From NCBI RefSeq assembly GCF_020085105.1, contig NC_058061.1:7535284-7599283 (forward strand): DNA of 64,000 bases, given 5' to 3'. This document shows, piece by piece, positions 1-9,565 of this stretch (the stretch's first letter is position 1; each line of letters begins with the position of its first letter). The notes under the pieces were generated by a model, which worked only from the letters and a program-made list of their open reading frames with translations, ran no database searches and was not told the DNA's origin. The translations under genes and the position numbers were made by a program. Source of the stretch: Siniperca chuatsi (Eukaryota > Chordata > Actinopteri > Centrarchiformes > Sinipercidae).

Positions 1-1878
1 TCTGCTCTGTCTTCTTTCACACTTATTAATGCTGGAGAGGAGGAAGGGTTTGGATGCTCTGACCTTAAAGCTATTTACACTGTAGAAAAATCCATAACAG
101 GACAAATCACGAACTAAAAAAAGCCCCAATGACGACACTCTCACTCTTTCTCTCTCTCCTCACCACCTTATTATTATTTACAGCAGGTGGGAGAGGCGAG
201 CAGGGCCGAGGCTTTGTCACCAGATCCCAGAAACAGGAACTGGGGCTGACAGATCGGTTTCACCAGCAGCAATCGCCACCACCACCTCCCCTTCAGGCTG
301 AAACCCGGAGTGTTATATCATAATTTCATACAGCCTGTGACTGATTCAGCTTCATTGTGGTGAGAGGGACACTAATGGCAGCCACAAGTCAACACTTTTT
401 CTTCCCTTGCATCCTTTCTTCAGTTCATAATATCACTATAAATCTAAAATATTATTATAATATCAGAATATTGCCTGACACATCACGTCTGAGTATGATA
501 AAACTCTACTTATATTCCCTGATTCTATTCCAGGTCTCATTTTGTGAGAGATTTCGATATATTTTATGTCTTTGCTTATGACAGAATTGAAAAGCAATAA
601 CATTATTTCTTCACAATGCGATTTTTGACGGTAATATTGGATTACCGCTAAACCCTGGTAGGGAGCTGAACACAGGGCTGCAATCAGAAAATGTCACATA
701 GAGAAACAATAACAAGACAGACTGAAAGCACACGGGTCAGTCTGAGGTCCAAAGGACAGTTTGTGAGTCGGGTCAACAGGGTGTAAAGAGAGTAAGGTTT
801 GGTATTGTTTGAAATGTTTTGATACAGGTGCCAATACGATACCTGAAATGTGGTATCAACATGAACCTTAAAAGCCTTTAACAAACAATAAAAACCTTTC
901 ATATGCATCAGTGTTTATATTGTCTTAAAGCAAACACTGGTATATGAACTTTGCCTTAATAATACACTACATAAATTTAGTCAGGAAATCACTGATCAAA
1001 GAATATGTTAACAGGACTAAGAAACTGACCAAGCTCTGTGTACTAGATGGGTTTTGATTAGAGCTGAAATAATCAGTCGATCGCAAGAACATTTTGCAGC
1101 AAAAATAGCAAAAATTCACAGGTTCTAGCAACAATTTTGAAAATGCCACATTCTCTATTCCCAGCTTCAAAAATGTGAAGATTTTCTGCTTTTCTCTGGT
1201 TTATATCATTATAAACTGAAGGCATAAACCTCGGCTCTGGGAAATGAAAAAAAGGCATTTTTCACTATTTTGATATTTTATATTGAAATAATAATCTACA
1301 AATTAAAGGATGATGAAAATAACCATTGGTTGCAGTCCTACTTTTAAAAAAAATTGAACTTCCATATATGAAACTTCTCTACTGCTGATTTTCATTTTGA
1401 TGCTCATAGATGCACCAAGATAAGAGCCAAACCAAGTTATGTCTCTGACACTCTGCAAAATAGATAAAAATATGAGGTTAACGTGTATCAATATGTGGAT
1501 AGTCTGAGGGATTCACAATGCATGGTGTCAGTATCCCTCTATGGACAATACAACAATGCTGCAGTGCCAGAAATAAATTAGAATACATGATAAAGTGTAA
1601 TAAATGAACATAAAGTAAAGGCAAAGTATAATGTGAATCTGTTAAGGGGAAAGTTGAAAGGAGGCTCAGAAAAATCAGGCATTGGACCTCCCCTCTCTCC
1701 ACAGGTAGCTGCTCCTGTAGGCCTGTCAGCTACAGGGTAAGATGGTGATGGTGTTAATGGTGATGTCTCGGCTACTTTACACTTCCCAACATGAAGCACC
1801 AAATAAATCATCCGCAGAAAGCTTTGAAGCATGTAACTGATGCCCGCACCCAGCATGACCTGTTGTTCGGTGACTTAC
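1..1878 (-). other. rnf157: rnf157 intron 1 (partial), repeat-bearing
   Basis: This stretch lies downstream of the rnf157 exon 1 splice donor and runs off the left edge. I looked for the conserved second exon of the RNF157/MGRN1 family on the minus strand and did not find it, so exon 2 should lie outside the window. About 1060-1350 resembles the dispersed teleost repeat with 'attagttgcag'-type ends, of which other copies occur in this window. No other coding sequence is supported. Confidence 0.65.
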
Positions 1879-1966
1879 CAGATTTCGGCGGATAACGGTA
1901 CACCGAACTGGACGGAATGTCCACTTCTTCCACGCCTATGTTTTGTCTGCTTGTTAAAGCTCCCAT
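1879..1966 (-). CDS. rnf157: RNF157 E3 ubiquitin ligase, coding exon 1
   Basis: Read on the minus strand, an ATG at 1966 opens 29 codons plus one base, ending at a consensus donor (GTAAGT, first intron base at 1878). The peptide starts MGALTSRQN and ends YRYPPKS, which I recognise as the N-terminus of RNF157. The paralog MGRN1 starts differently. Gly2 followed by a Ser/Thr-containing stretch fits N-terminal myristoylation, as proposed for this family. RNF157 is a RING-type E3 ubiquitin ligase; its RING domain is encoded by later exons not present here. The gene is transcribed to the left, divergent from srsf2, whose start codon is about 1.18 kb away. The exon is too short to stand out as an open reading frame and was identified from the protein match and the donor site. 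Confidence 0.9.
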
Positions 1967-2401
1967 TTCCAGTCAAATAAAGACTAGACGGGTTAACGGG
2001 CATAACACTTCAGGTTCGCTTTGTTCGCGGCGTCTCCTTTATTTCCTATCATTGAATCCAGTTCGTGCTGCCCTGTCCATTTCTGTCGTGTCCAAGCCGT
2101 AAATGTGACCGTCCAGGGGATTAGTAGTTGTTCTCTGGCTGCTTATCTCTCCCTGGCCGACAGTGCGGCTCGTTTTGAGGCAGAAAACAGCCGTTGAGGT
2201 CCCGTTAATAACGGATAAGCGCTCTCATGGTGCGCCGCAATCGCACAATCGAGCTAAGCGAAATCTCCGTGCCTGGCTTTACTTTACGGGCGAGTGTGTG
2301 GCACAAAACTGCGTCGACATCTCCCGGCCCGCTGGATGTTGATCATATATCCCCGGTGCTTCTCGTTGCTGGATCCTGTCAAAGAGGTCTGTGGCTCCAC
2401 A

Positions 2402-2409
2402 TGACGTCA
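2402..2409. promoter_or_regulatory. CRE palindrome (CREB/ATF site)
   Basis: A full palindromic TGACGTCA lies 436 bp upstream of the rnf157 start codon and about 740 bp upstream of srsf2. This is the consensus for CREB/ATF factors. Function is inferred from the motif and from its position inside the divergent promoter. Confidence 0.5.
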
Positions 2410-2953
2410 GTCAGGCACAAATCCGGGCCGTGGTTTTTGCGCAGTCCTCCTCTCTCCAGCAGCAGATAGTGCAGACCCGCTTTGTAACGTGACCTTCCTA
2501 CGCCAAATGTGCGAGTAATGCTGACTGCAGTGCAGAGACGGCTCTGTGGAATAGAAACAACATTACCCTCCGGACATCAGTTGAAATGCCAGTAAAACCT
2601 CAACAACTTAGCCCAACAACGGGAAAGACTCTCGCTATGATATAAAAAGCTAATTGAAGCTCTTTTTTTTCCGCAACAAGTAGGGTCATAGAATCAAACT
2701 GAGAGAGTTATACAACGCCACCGGATTCAAAGCAACAATGTCTGGAGATGACAAAATATATAAAAATAACGCATGACAAATAGTTAGTAGGATATTTTTT
2801 AATGAAAGTAAAATGAACAAAGGCGGTCCAACATTGCAGTTACTAGCGACTCCATGACGACAGAGGGCGGTGTAACGGTTTCTGGGAACAGTCAAGCGGC
2901 CAATCAGAGGGGGCCAACACGGGCGCAAAGAGAGGGGAAAAGGAAGCGATATA

Positions 2954-2972
2954 GCCGCCATTTCACGTGAAA
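2954..2972. promoter_or_regulatory. YY1-like motif joined to palindromic E-box
   Basis: GCCGCCAT (a YY1-type core) runs directly into the 12-bp perfect palindrome TTTCACGTGAAA, which contains a CACGTG E-box of the USF/MYC class. The pair sits about 175 bp upstream of the srsf2 start codon, where core promoter or first-exon elements of housekeeping genes are common. Confidence 0.45.
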
Positions 2973-3145
2973 GTAGCGCGGTAGGTAGGAACGACGTCCA
3001 GGGACAAACAACTAAAAAGTCAGCCAGAATTTGTATTAAATACACCAACTGGTGATATATAAATTAACAGTAACTGTTTTGTTAAACGGTAGGGCCTTAC
3101 GGCTTTCGTTTTAACTGTCCTGTTCTGTTCTTGGAGACGAAGACA

Positions 3146-4480
3146 ATGAGTTACGGAAGGCCGCCGCCAGACGTTGAGGGGATGACCTCCCTGAAAGTAG
3201 ACAACCTAACTTATAGAACTTCGCCGGAGACTCTACGCCGAGTTTTTGAAAAGTATGGACGTGTGGGAGATGTGTATATCCCCCGTGACAGGTACACCAA
3301 GGAGAGCCGCGGGTTCGCCTTTGTACGGTTCCTCGACAAGCGCGACGCCGAGGACGCCATGGACGCTATGGACGGCGCGCTGCTTGACGGGCGGGAGCTT
3401 CGGGTGCAGATGGCCCGCTACGGACGACCTCCGGACTCAATGTACAGCCGGAGAGGTGCTCCGCCACGCAGATATGGAGGGTACGGACGCAGAAGCAGGA
3501 GGTAATCCTGTATAGCAGGAGCCAAGGAAGTCGTTTACGTTAGGTGAACGTTAGTCTTGCAAGACAGAAGACGAGCACATGGTGTGCTACTAAACGAAAG
3601 TAGTTTGGGATATATTACTACCCGTTTTCCTATATATCATTATGTAAACATTAATATTTCTCACGTTATAGAAACACCTTCAGTTTAATGGTACACATAA
3701 ATCATAATCTAGTTGTTATACTTAACTGTAACGTTAACTTATTTTGCATAGGCTACTGTGTTGATGCAATACATTAGGGTTGCAACGATTATTTTCATCA
3801 GAGATTAATCTGTAGAGTCCAACGTGACGTCTTGAAATGTATTGTTTGGTCCAACCAACAGTATAAAATCCAAAGACATTAAGTTGACTATCGTAAGACT
3901 GAGAAAATCAGGAAAAAAATCACATTTAACCTGGAACAAGTGAATTTTTACCATTTGCTTAGAAATTGCTTTAATCGACTATCAAGATAATTGCTGATTA
4001 ATTTTCTATCGATCAAGTAATCTATTAAACCGGATGATTGCTTCAGTTCTACAGTACAGCTCTCATGCAACTTCTGTGTGAACTTAGTTTGGTTTCCTCT
4101 TGCTGTTTTTTTTTACTGAAGTGCTTCTCTTTCTGTAACACAGCCGCTCAGCCAGTCCTCGTCGCCGCAGACGTAGCCGCAGCCGCTCCAGGAGCAGAAG
4201 CCGTTCCCGCTCCAGGAGCCGCCACCACTACAGCCGCTCCAGGTCCCGCTCCTACTCCAGATCCAGGTCAAGGTCAAGGTCCAAGTCCAAGTCTAAGTCC
4301 AAGTCCAGAACCCCCAGACGGAGCAAATCAAAGTCTCCCTCCAGATCTCGGTCCCGCTCCAGGTCCAAGTCAAGGAGTCGAACACCACCTTCCAACAGAG
4401 GGTCCAAATCCAAATCCAGGTCCAGGTCCAAATCCAAGAGTAGGCCTAAATCCCCAGAGGACAACGGAGCAGAGTGTTAA
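3146..4480 (+). CDS. srsf2: SRSF2 (SC35) serine/arginine-rich splicing factor
   Basis: Coding exons are 3146-3501 and 4144-4480, joined through a GTAATC donor and a CACAG acceptor inside a Ser codon, giving 230 residues (human SRSF2 has 221). Residues about 14-92 form an RNA recognition motif, with RNP2 LKVDNL at 16-21 and RNP1 RGFAFVRF at 55-62. Pro95, the residue often mutated in human myeloid disease, is conserved. Exon 2 encodes an RS domain of Arg-Ser and Lys-Ser repeats. SRSF2 binds exonic enhancers and recruits U1 and U2 components in the nucleus. An in-frame TTG lies five codons upstream, but the ATG beginning MSYGRPPPD is the family start. The exon 2 peptide read in other frames is a repeat artefact. 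The intron contains a dispersed repeat. Confidence 0.96.
3778..4030. repeat. Teleost dispersed repeat in the srsf2 intron
   Basis: The segment starts 'ggttgcaacgatta' and ends with a related 'gattaattttctatcgat' region. Similar sequence occurs near 1060-1345, 10570-10900 and 41000-41090, including the end 'attagttgcag'. It is non-coding and looks like a small non-autonomous DNA transposon. Limits are approximate. Confidence 0.5.
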
Positions 4481-5800
4481 CCCAAACTTGGACACAATAT
4501 GACGGTATTCAGGGGAAAGGGTGGATTATATTAGTTGCTGTAAATATTACATCTGAGATGGCTATCTGTCATCACTTGGGTTAGTATTCTGCAGTCTTGA
4601 TGCTACATTAGTCATTTGCACACAAGCAACAAAGTCTGCAGAATCCCGAATGTTTTTAGAAATTAAAAGATTGGGACTGAAGTAGTCTACAGTCCTAGTC
4701 CTGTGTATGCTTTACTTTGCTGGTATGTTCAGTCAATCTAAAGCACACACGGGCAACAGGAGATTTGGGTTGATGTGACTGTATCATATTTAAAAAGGGA
4801 TATTAATCACATTTGTACTCATGTGAGTGTGTATGGGAGGGACGTGGGGTGCTTCACTCAAAACGTTCACCTAAATGTGGAATTCTTTCCTCCAAGCTGC
4901 GGAGTCCTGTTTGCAAAGAGAGGAGGAGGAGATGGGGGTGTGGCAGTGTGAGAGCAGTTAGTGTGTGACCCGCCCATGTGACCTGCCTGTTGCTGAGAGC
5001 GATGGCAGTTGCTAAGGAGCAGGTCACCAAGGCAACGGTGGTTACTATGGAGCAGGTCGTCATGGCGGTGGTTCGGGCTGTCAGTTGGTGTATGATGTGG
5101 TGTGGTGAGGTACGTTCACGGGGATCACAGGCAGATGCACTGAGCACTGTTCCCACCTGTGCCTGTGGTTTCCTCCACCTCTCAAAGGGAACGCACCCTG
5201 AGGTTTGTTTTTCAAATATGCCCGAGTGTACGAGTCTTGTTAGAGCTAGTTTTTGGGGAGAGGGGGCCAAGAAAGGTGTGTAAACAAATGTGAAAATGAC
5301 TAGAAATGTTAGGTATAATACACGAAAATGGATGCCCCCAAAAAAGGCAGTCTTATAAATGTTAGTGTCAGGGGAAAGAAGATCAGACCAGTACTGCATT
5401 TAAATATCCAGGTCAGCTGCAGGAGTTTTAAAATAGCCTTTTTGTTTTGCTCTTGTCAAACTCTGTTCTGTCTTTCCTTCCAGATCTCAGATGATTTGAG
5501 CCTTTGCTGAGGACATCAGGAAGAGTCTCACATTGAGCAAGTGGACTCCACTATTACCACTGAATGCAGACTGAAAGGTTATTGGAGCTTGGTCTAAAAT
5601 GTTTTAAATGTTTAATTTGACTTAATTTACCTACACAAATTCTGTAACTTTGATGTGATCATTGTTTGTACAGTTGAGCATATTGAAAGGGCTTTGTAAG
5701 GCTTTTTTGTTTTTGTTTTTTGTTTGTTTGTTTTTTCATTAAAATTGGGGTTTTTTTGCATTTTGATTAAATTTGTACTTGTTAATAAATTCTTTTTTTT
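4481..5800 (+). other. srsf2: srsf2 3' UTR and downstream sequence
   Basis: No coding exon follows the srsf2 stop. A donor-like gag|GTACG at 5110 and a strong polypyrimidine-CAG acceptor at 5483 bracket a possible 3' UTR intron of 374 bp. SRSF2 is known in mammals to autoregulate through splicing of its 3' UTR and nonsense-mediated decay. A canonical AATAAA lies at 5784-5789, in a T-rich context typical of a 3' end; an ATTAAA near 5983 is an alternative. The frame at 4978-5283 is probably fortuitous. Confidence 0.6.
5784..5789 (+). terminator. srsf2: Candidate srsf2 polyadenylation signal
   Basis: AATAAA followed within about 10 bases by a T-run. It is the first canonical hexamer seen after the candidate 3' UTR exon that begins at 5484. 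Confidence 0.5.
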
Positions 5801-6620
5801 GAAATAGCGTAATTTCTTTTAATGAAATCCTTTGTTAATACTCTTTCTAGGTGGATATGAAAGTTTTATTTGCAGAGTTGATGTAGAAAAGGGTGTCATG
5901 TTGGATGTTCAAAGCCTTTACAGCTATGTTATACCACTCTTATTGGAAAAATGGCTTATTGTACAGTGACATGAAAGCAAAACATTAAAGTGTCGCAGTG
6001 CCACTTAATTTGTGACTTGCTAATCCGGCAGCATAGCATTTTCTTTTCTGTCAAATCTTTTTTCTGTCTAGTTAAAGTTGCTTTCCTATGACTCTAACCC
6101 TCTTTCTTGTGTATCTTTTGTGCACTAGGCGCAGTTGTGTAGCAGTTGAGTAATGCTGGTTAGCTGTTAAGATGCGGTGCAGTGCGGTGGTGACATGGTG
6201 TGGCGTGTTGCGGTGCTGAGTGCCCGGCGCTGTTCCGGGGCTCGACCCTCCGCTGCCGTTTGCCGGTTTGTAAGCTCACAGGTGTGGCAGATCAACCATC
6301 CTCTCCTGTCTTGTGACCTCTCCTTCCCTCCATGTGCTGTACAGATTCTCTCCTTCCTTTTCTCTTTATTCTCCCTCCTTTCCTTTTTCCCCCTTCTGTG
6401 GTTTATCCACTGTTGATAACTGGTTTTGCTCGCTTTTTGAAATTGGGTCCAGTGTGACTCCTAGTGAAGGGTTTAAAGGGCAGTCCAGGCTGCTTGATGA
6501 ATATTTTTGTGTATTGCATTCCTCTGTGAACCTCTTGTCTTGTAATTGCGTCAGGTGAATGCGAATAAACATCTTTGTCGTAAATACGTCAATGTGAAAT
6601 TTGTCATGTCGTCACATAGA

Positions 6621-6647
6621 TTTTTTTTTTTTTTTTTTTTTTTTTTT
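6621..6647. repeat. Poly(T) tract
   Basis: An uninterrupted run of 27 T. Confidence 0.9.
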
Positions 6648-8070
6648 CATCGTAATATGGTATTTACTTACTACGAAGAAGCAACTAAACTTCACAGGTG
6701 TTATTTGCAGTCTGCAGGTGGGAATGTCAGTTGTCTGCCAATCCAGTGAATTAAACACCTGAAAACTCAAGGATCTTTATCACTTTGATTTTTTTTAAAA
6801 ATTTAAAAATATATCCTCTATGTCCAATATTGTTAGGCTAATTGATTTGCAACGGTGTAGTACTTACCAGTATTTAGGTGATGAAGCACGATGTCGTGAT
6901 TGTTAATTTCATCGTTTTTATCAGCTCATGTAGGCTTTATATTGTCATATCGATGGTCGAATGAACCCCCTTGGGGCAGAAATGAGCTCTGGGCCCCTAT
7001 TGACTCCACCAACACTTCCCTGCATTGTATATCTTGTCGCCTTCAAGTAAACAAAGTAAACATTTATATAGGAGTTTGACCCCGTCCACTTTAAATGTTT
7101 GGCTAATTGGCTCCTGTTCGGTTTAAACTTTTGAACCAAAAATATCTTTGTATTCTCCGATTCTGGATTCTTCAAAGGATTACTCCTTCCAAGGTAACTC
7201 AACTTTTTTGTAGAAAAAAATCTTATTGCACACAAATTATTCCAAGCAGAGGTTTTTGTTTGGTTTTGTCTTGAAACATGTCTGGATGGGATTTTTAAAA
7301 GATATTTAAACTACTGTAGTTTTTGAAGCAGTGCCCCTTCTACAAGATGAGGTGATGTGGGATATATCCCCTGTCTATATAGATTAGCAGTTCAGGTTAC
7401 CACAATCCATATTGAACCAGGGATTTGGGACTTCTGAGAGTCCGGCGCAGTTGCCCGGTTTGTAATCCAGCCACTAATATATTAAGATATCAGAACATGG
7501 TTTTAATAGTGTGATTGATTTCAACTATATTGTATATAGTCACATAATCATCGTTTTGTGTGCAAAAAAAATTTATTCGTAAAGTAAAAAGTACAATATT
7601 TCCCTCTGAAATGTGGAGAGGAAAGTAGCATGAAAAGAAAATATACAAGTACCTCAAATTTGTACTTAAGTACAGTACTTGACTAAATGTACTTAGTTAC
7701 ATTCCACAGATTTTTCTAAATAAACAGTTCATATTCTCTTAAAGAATCAAACATCAAAGATAAGGCAGTAAAGCACAGAGCTCTTTGTAGTAAAGATGCA
7801 AATCCAACATAATTTAAAAAGTATCAGGATTAGTTTAATTGGGGTCAGTGCATTATAATAATAATATACTGTATGTAAAATTTTCAGAATCAGAAATACT
7901 TTATTTATCCCCGAGGGGAAACTCTTGCTACAGCAGCTCACTATCACGTCAGTGCACACAGGAATAGAAGTATTAAGCAAATCAAAATATAATACAGGAC
8001 AGATAAGTACAAAGTGGACTTAAGTATAAAATTAAAATAAGTGTAAAGTACAAAGTGGATTTACCTGTGC

Positions 8071-8154
8071 CTCACAGTTGTTTATAGTCCACATTAAATC
8101 CCTGCTGCAGACTGACCGGAAGGTGCGTCCTCAGGTGAGAACACCTTTTCCTCC
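8071..8154 (+). repeat. 84-bp direct repeat, upstream copy
   Basis: Identical by eye to 9078-9161. Both copies contain 'cctcag|gtgaga', a good splice-donor context. The intervening DNA includes a MITE and a retroposon tail. Confidence 0.85.
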
Positions 8155-8577
8155 GCTTATTAATATTATTTATTACATAATTAGTGACATTGTATTTTAG
8201 ACTGTACTTTCATCATCAACCAGTAAACCCACTTGGTACTTGACACTTAGTTTATCTTATACTTATACCGACATGATACTCAATTTATTTCTGACCTGTT
8301 TTATAGTGTTTATAGTGTATCATATCGTTTTCTAGTACTTTCTCCCGTGTGCACTGACGTAAAGACGAGCTACTGTAACAAAGAGTTTCCCTTCGGGGAT
8401 CAATAAAGTATTTCTGATTCTGATAAGTATGTACGGTATTTTGTGTCCCCTTCACTTCTGAAACCAAACCTACGTCATTGTTATTATTTTAAATGTGATT
8501 TTCCAACATTCTATTGTAAGATATTGATCTCAGAAACCTGTCATTAATATATTGATTTCAACCATATCACTTTATCC

Positions 8578-9042
8578 CAGTGGTGGAAAGTAACTGAGTA
8601 CATTTAATTAAGTACTGTACTTAAGTGCTATTTTGAGGTACTTGTAATTTACTTTTATGCTACTTTATACTTCTACTCCACTACATTTTGGAGACAAATA
8701 TTGTACGTTTTACTCCACTACATTTATCTGACAGCTTTAGTTACTTTGCAGAATCAGATTATTAAAACAAAATATAAATCAACTAATGAATTATGGTGTA
8801 TTATAATAGGTTAAAATACACATCAGAATATAAAGTAACTACATTTAGCCCCACCTTTACCAGCTGTAATCAAGTCTTATGTGTATAATATATCATAATT
8901 TACAGTAATATATATGAACTTTAATTTGTGCTAAGTATATTGCTTATACTTTTGTACTTAAGCAGGAATTTTACTAATTTTTCACACTGTAGTATTGCTG
9001 CTTCTACTTTAGTAAAAGGTCTGAATACTTCTTCCACCACTG
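8578..9042. mobile_element. hAT-like MITE
   Basis: A 465-bp segment bounded by perfect 11-bp inverted repeats, CAGTGGTGGAA and TTCCACCACTG. Its interior is rich in 'agtacttaagta'-type motifs found in many fish non-autonomous elements. The CAG...CTG ends suggest hAT. The flanking 8-mers (tttatccc and cttcagcc) are similar but not identical, so the target duplication is uncertain. There is no transposase. Confidence 0.7.
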
Positions 9043-9077
9043 CTTCAGCCAACTGGACACTAACTCGAGTTTTCTTG

Positions 9078-9161
9078 CTCACAGTTGTTTATAGTCCACA
9101 TTAAATCCCTGCTGCAGACTGACCGGAAGGTGCGTCCTCAGGTGAGAACACCTTTTCCTCC
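9078..9161 (+). repeat. 84-bp direct repeat, copy next to the mxra7 promoter
   Basis: Second copy of 8071-8154, about 400 bp upstream of the mxra7 start codon. It could contain an upstream non-coding exon, since it carries a donor-like CAG|GTGAGA. Confidence 0.85.
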
Positions 9162-9356
9162 TGCACCTTTTCTGTAAACCCTGCTTGACTTTATCAGCCT
9201 GCAGCTACAGTACACGGGTCCTGTCACAAACCATTTAAATCTCCCGGTCTGTGCGGTACACTCGCCGCTGATGGGATTAACGATAAAAAAGCAAAAGAGC
9301 CGAGCACGTTGCAGCGCGCCGTGCCAGCCAGTCTGGGGCTATAACGCCGGGGTACT

Positions 9357-9565
9357 CGGCACAGGCGGGGCGGGGTGGGGGGCGGAACCGGAGGATGTGA
9401 CGTCCTGCTCGGAGGGGAGATTGTACCATATCCCGTGAATGCTGCTCGTTAACGTTGATGTTTGGTGAGGATTATTACAAGCAGCGGGATGGATAAGTGT
9501 GAGTGAATGCAGGTGAACAGACAGTAAAAGACAGAGGAGTCACAACAACGGGTTTAACATCAACA
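9357..9565 (+). promoter_or_regulatory. mxra7: mxra7 promoter and 5' UTR
   Basis: A GC-rich block contains an SP1-type GGGGCGGGG box (about 9366-9374) and a CRE-like TGACGTCC near 9398. Both are within 200 bp of the mxra7 start codon. The transcription start is not determined. Confidence 0.5.

Larger units (their letters stand above)
1967..3145. promoter_or_regulatory. Divergent rnf157/srsf2 promoter region
   Basis: This 1.18-kb interval separates two start codons that point away from each other. It is richer in CpG than the flanking DNA, as expected for promoters of broadly expressed genes. It should contain both 5' UTRs and both transcription start sites, which cannot be placed from sequence alone. 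Two candidate factor sites are listed separately. Open frames across this interval have no recognisable protein content. Confidence 0.75.
5801..9356. other. Intergenic region between srsf2 and mxra7, repeat-rich
   Basis: No gene is supported. Contents include a T27 run (6621-6647); two oppositely oriented retroposon tails, about 7886-7970 and 8345-8425, sharing 'ctttatttatccccgaggggaa' or its complement; a MITE (8578-9042); and an 84-bp direct repeat (8071-8154 and 9078-9161). The many short frames here lack recognisable content. Confidence 0.6.

Noticed and set aside
1578..1856. Minus-strand 92-codon frame starting MLGAGISYML
   Set aside because: It begins just after the rnf157 exon 1 donor, inside the intron, and does not match the family's exon 2.
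2686..3048. 120-codon minus-strand frame upstream of srsf2
   Set aside because: It overlaps the divergent promoter, resembles no known protein and has no splice or start context; the rnf157 exon at 1879-1966 explains the minus-strand gene.
4252..4464. Minus-strand frame of repeated Leu-Asp residues, and a plus-strand Pro/Gly-rich frame over srsf2 exon 2
   Set aside because: Both are shadow frames of the RS-domain codons; the spliced RS frame explains the repeat.
4978..5283. Plus-strand 101-codon frame downstream of srsf2
   Set aside because: No recognisable domain; it overlaps the candidate 3' UTR intron and shows no splice or family support.
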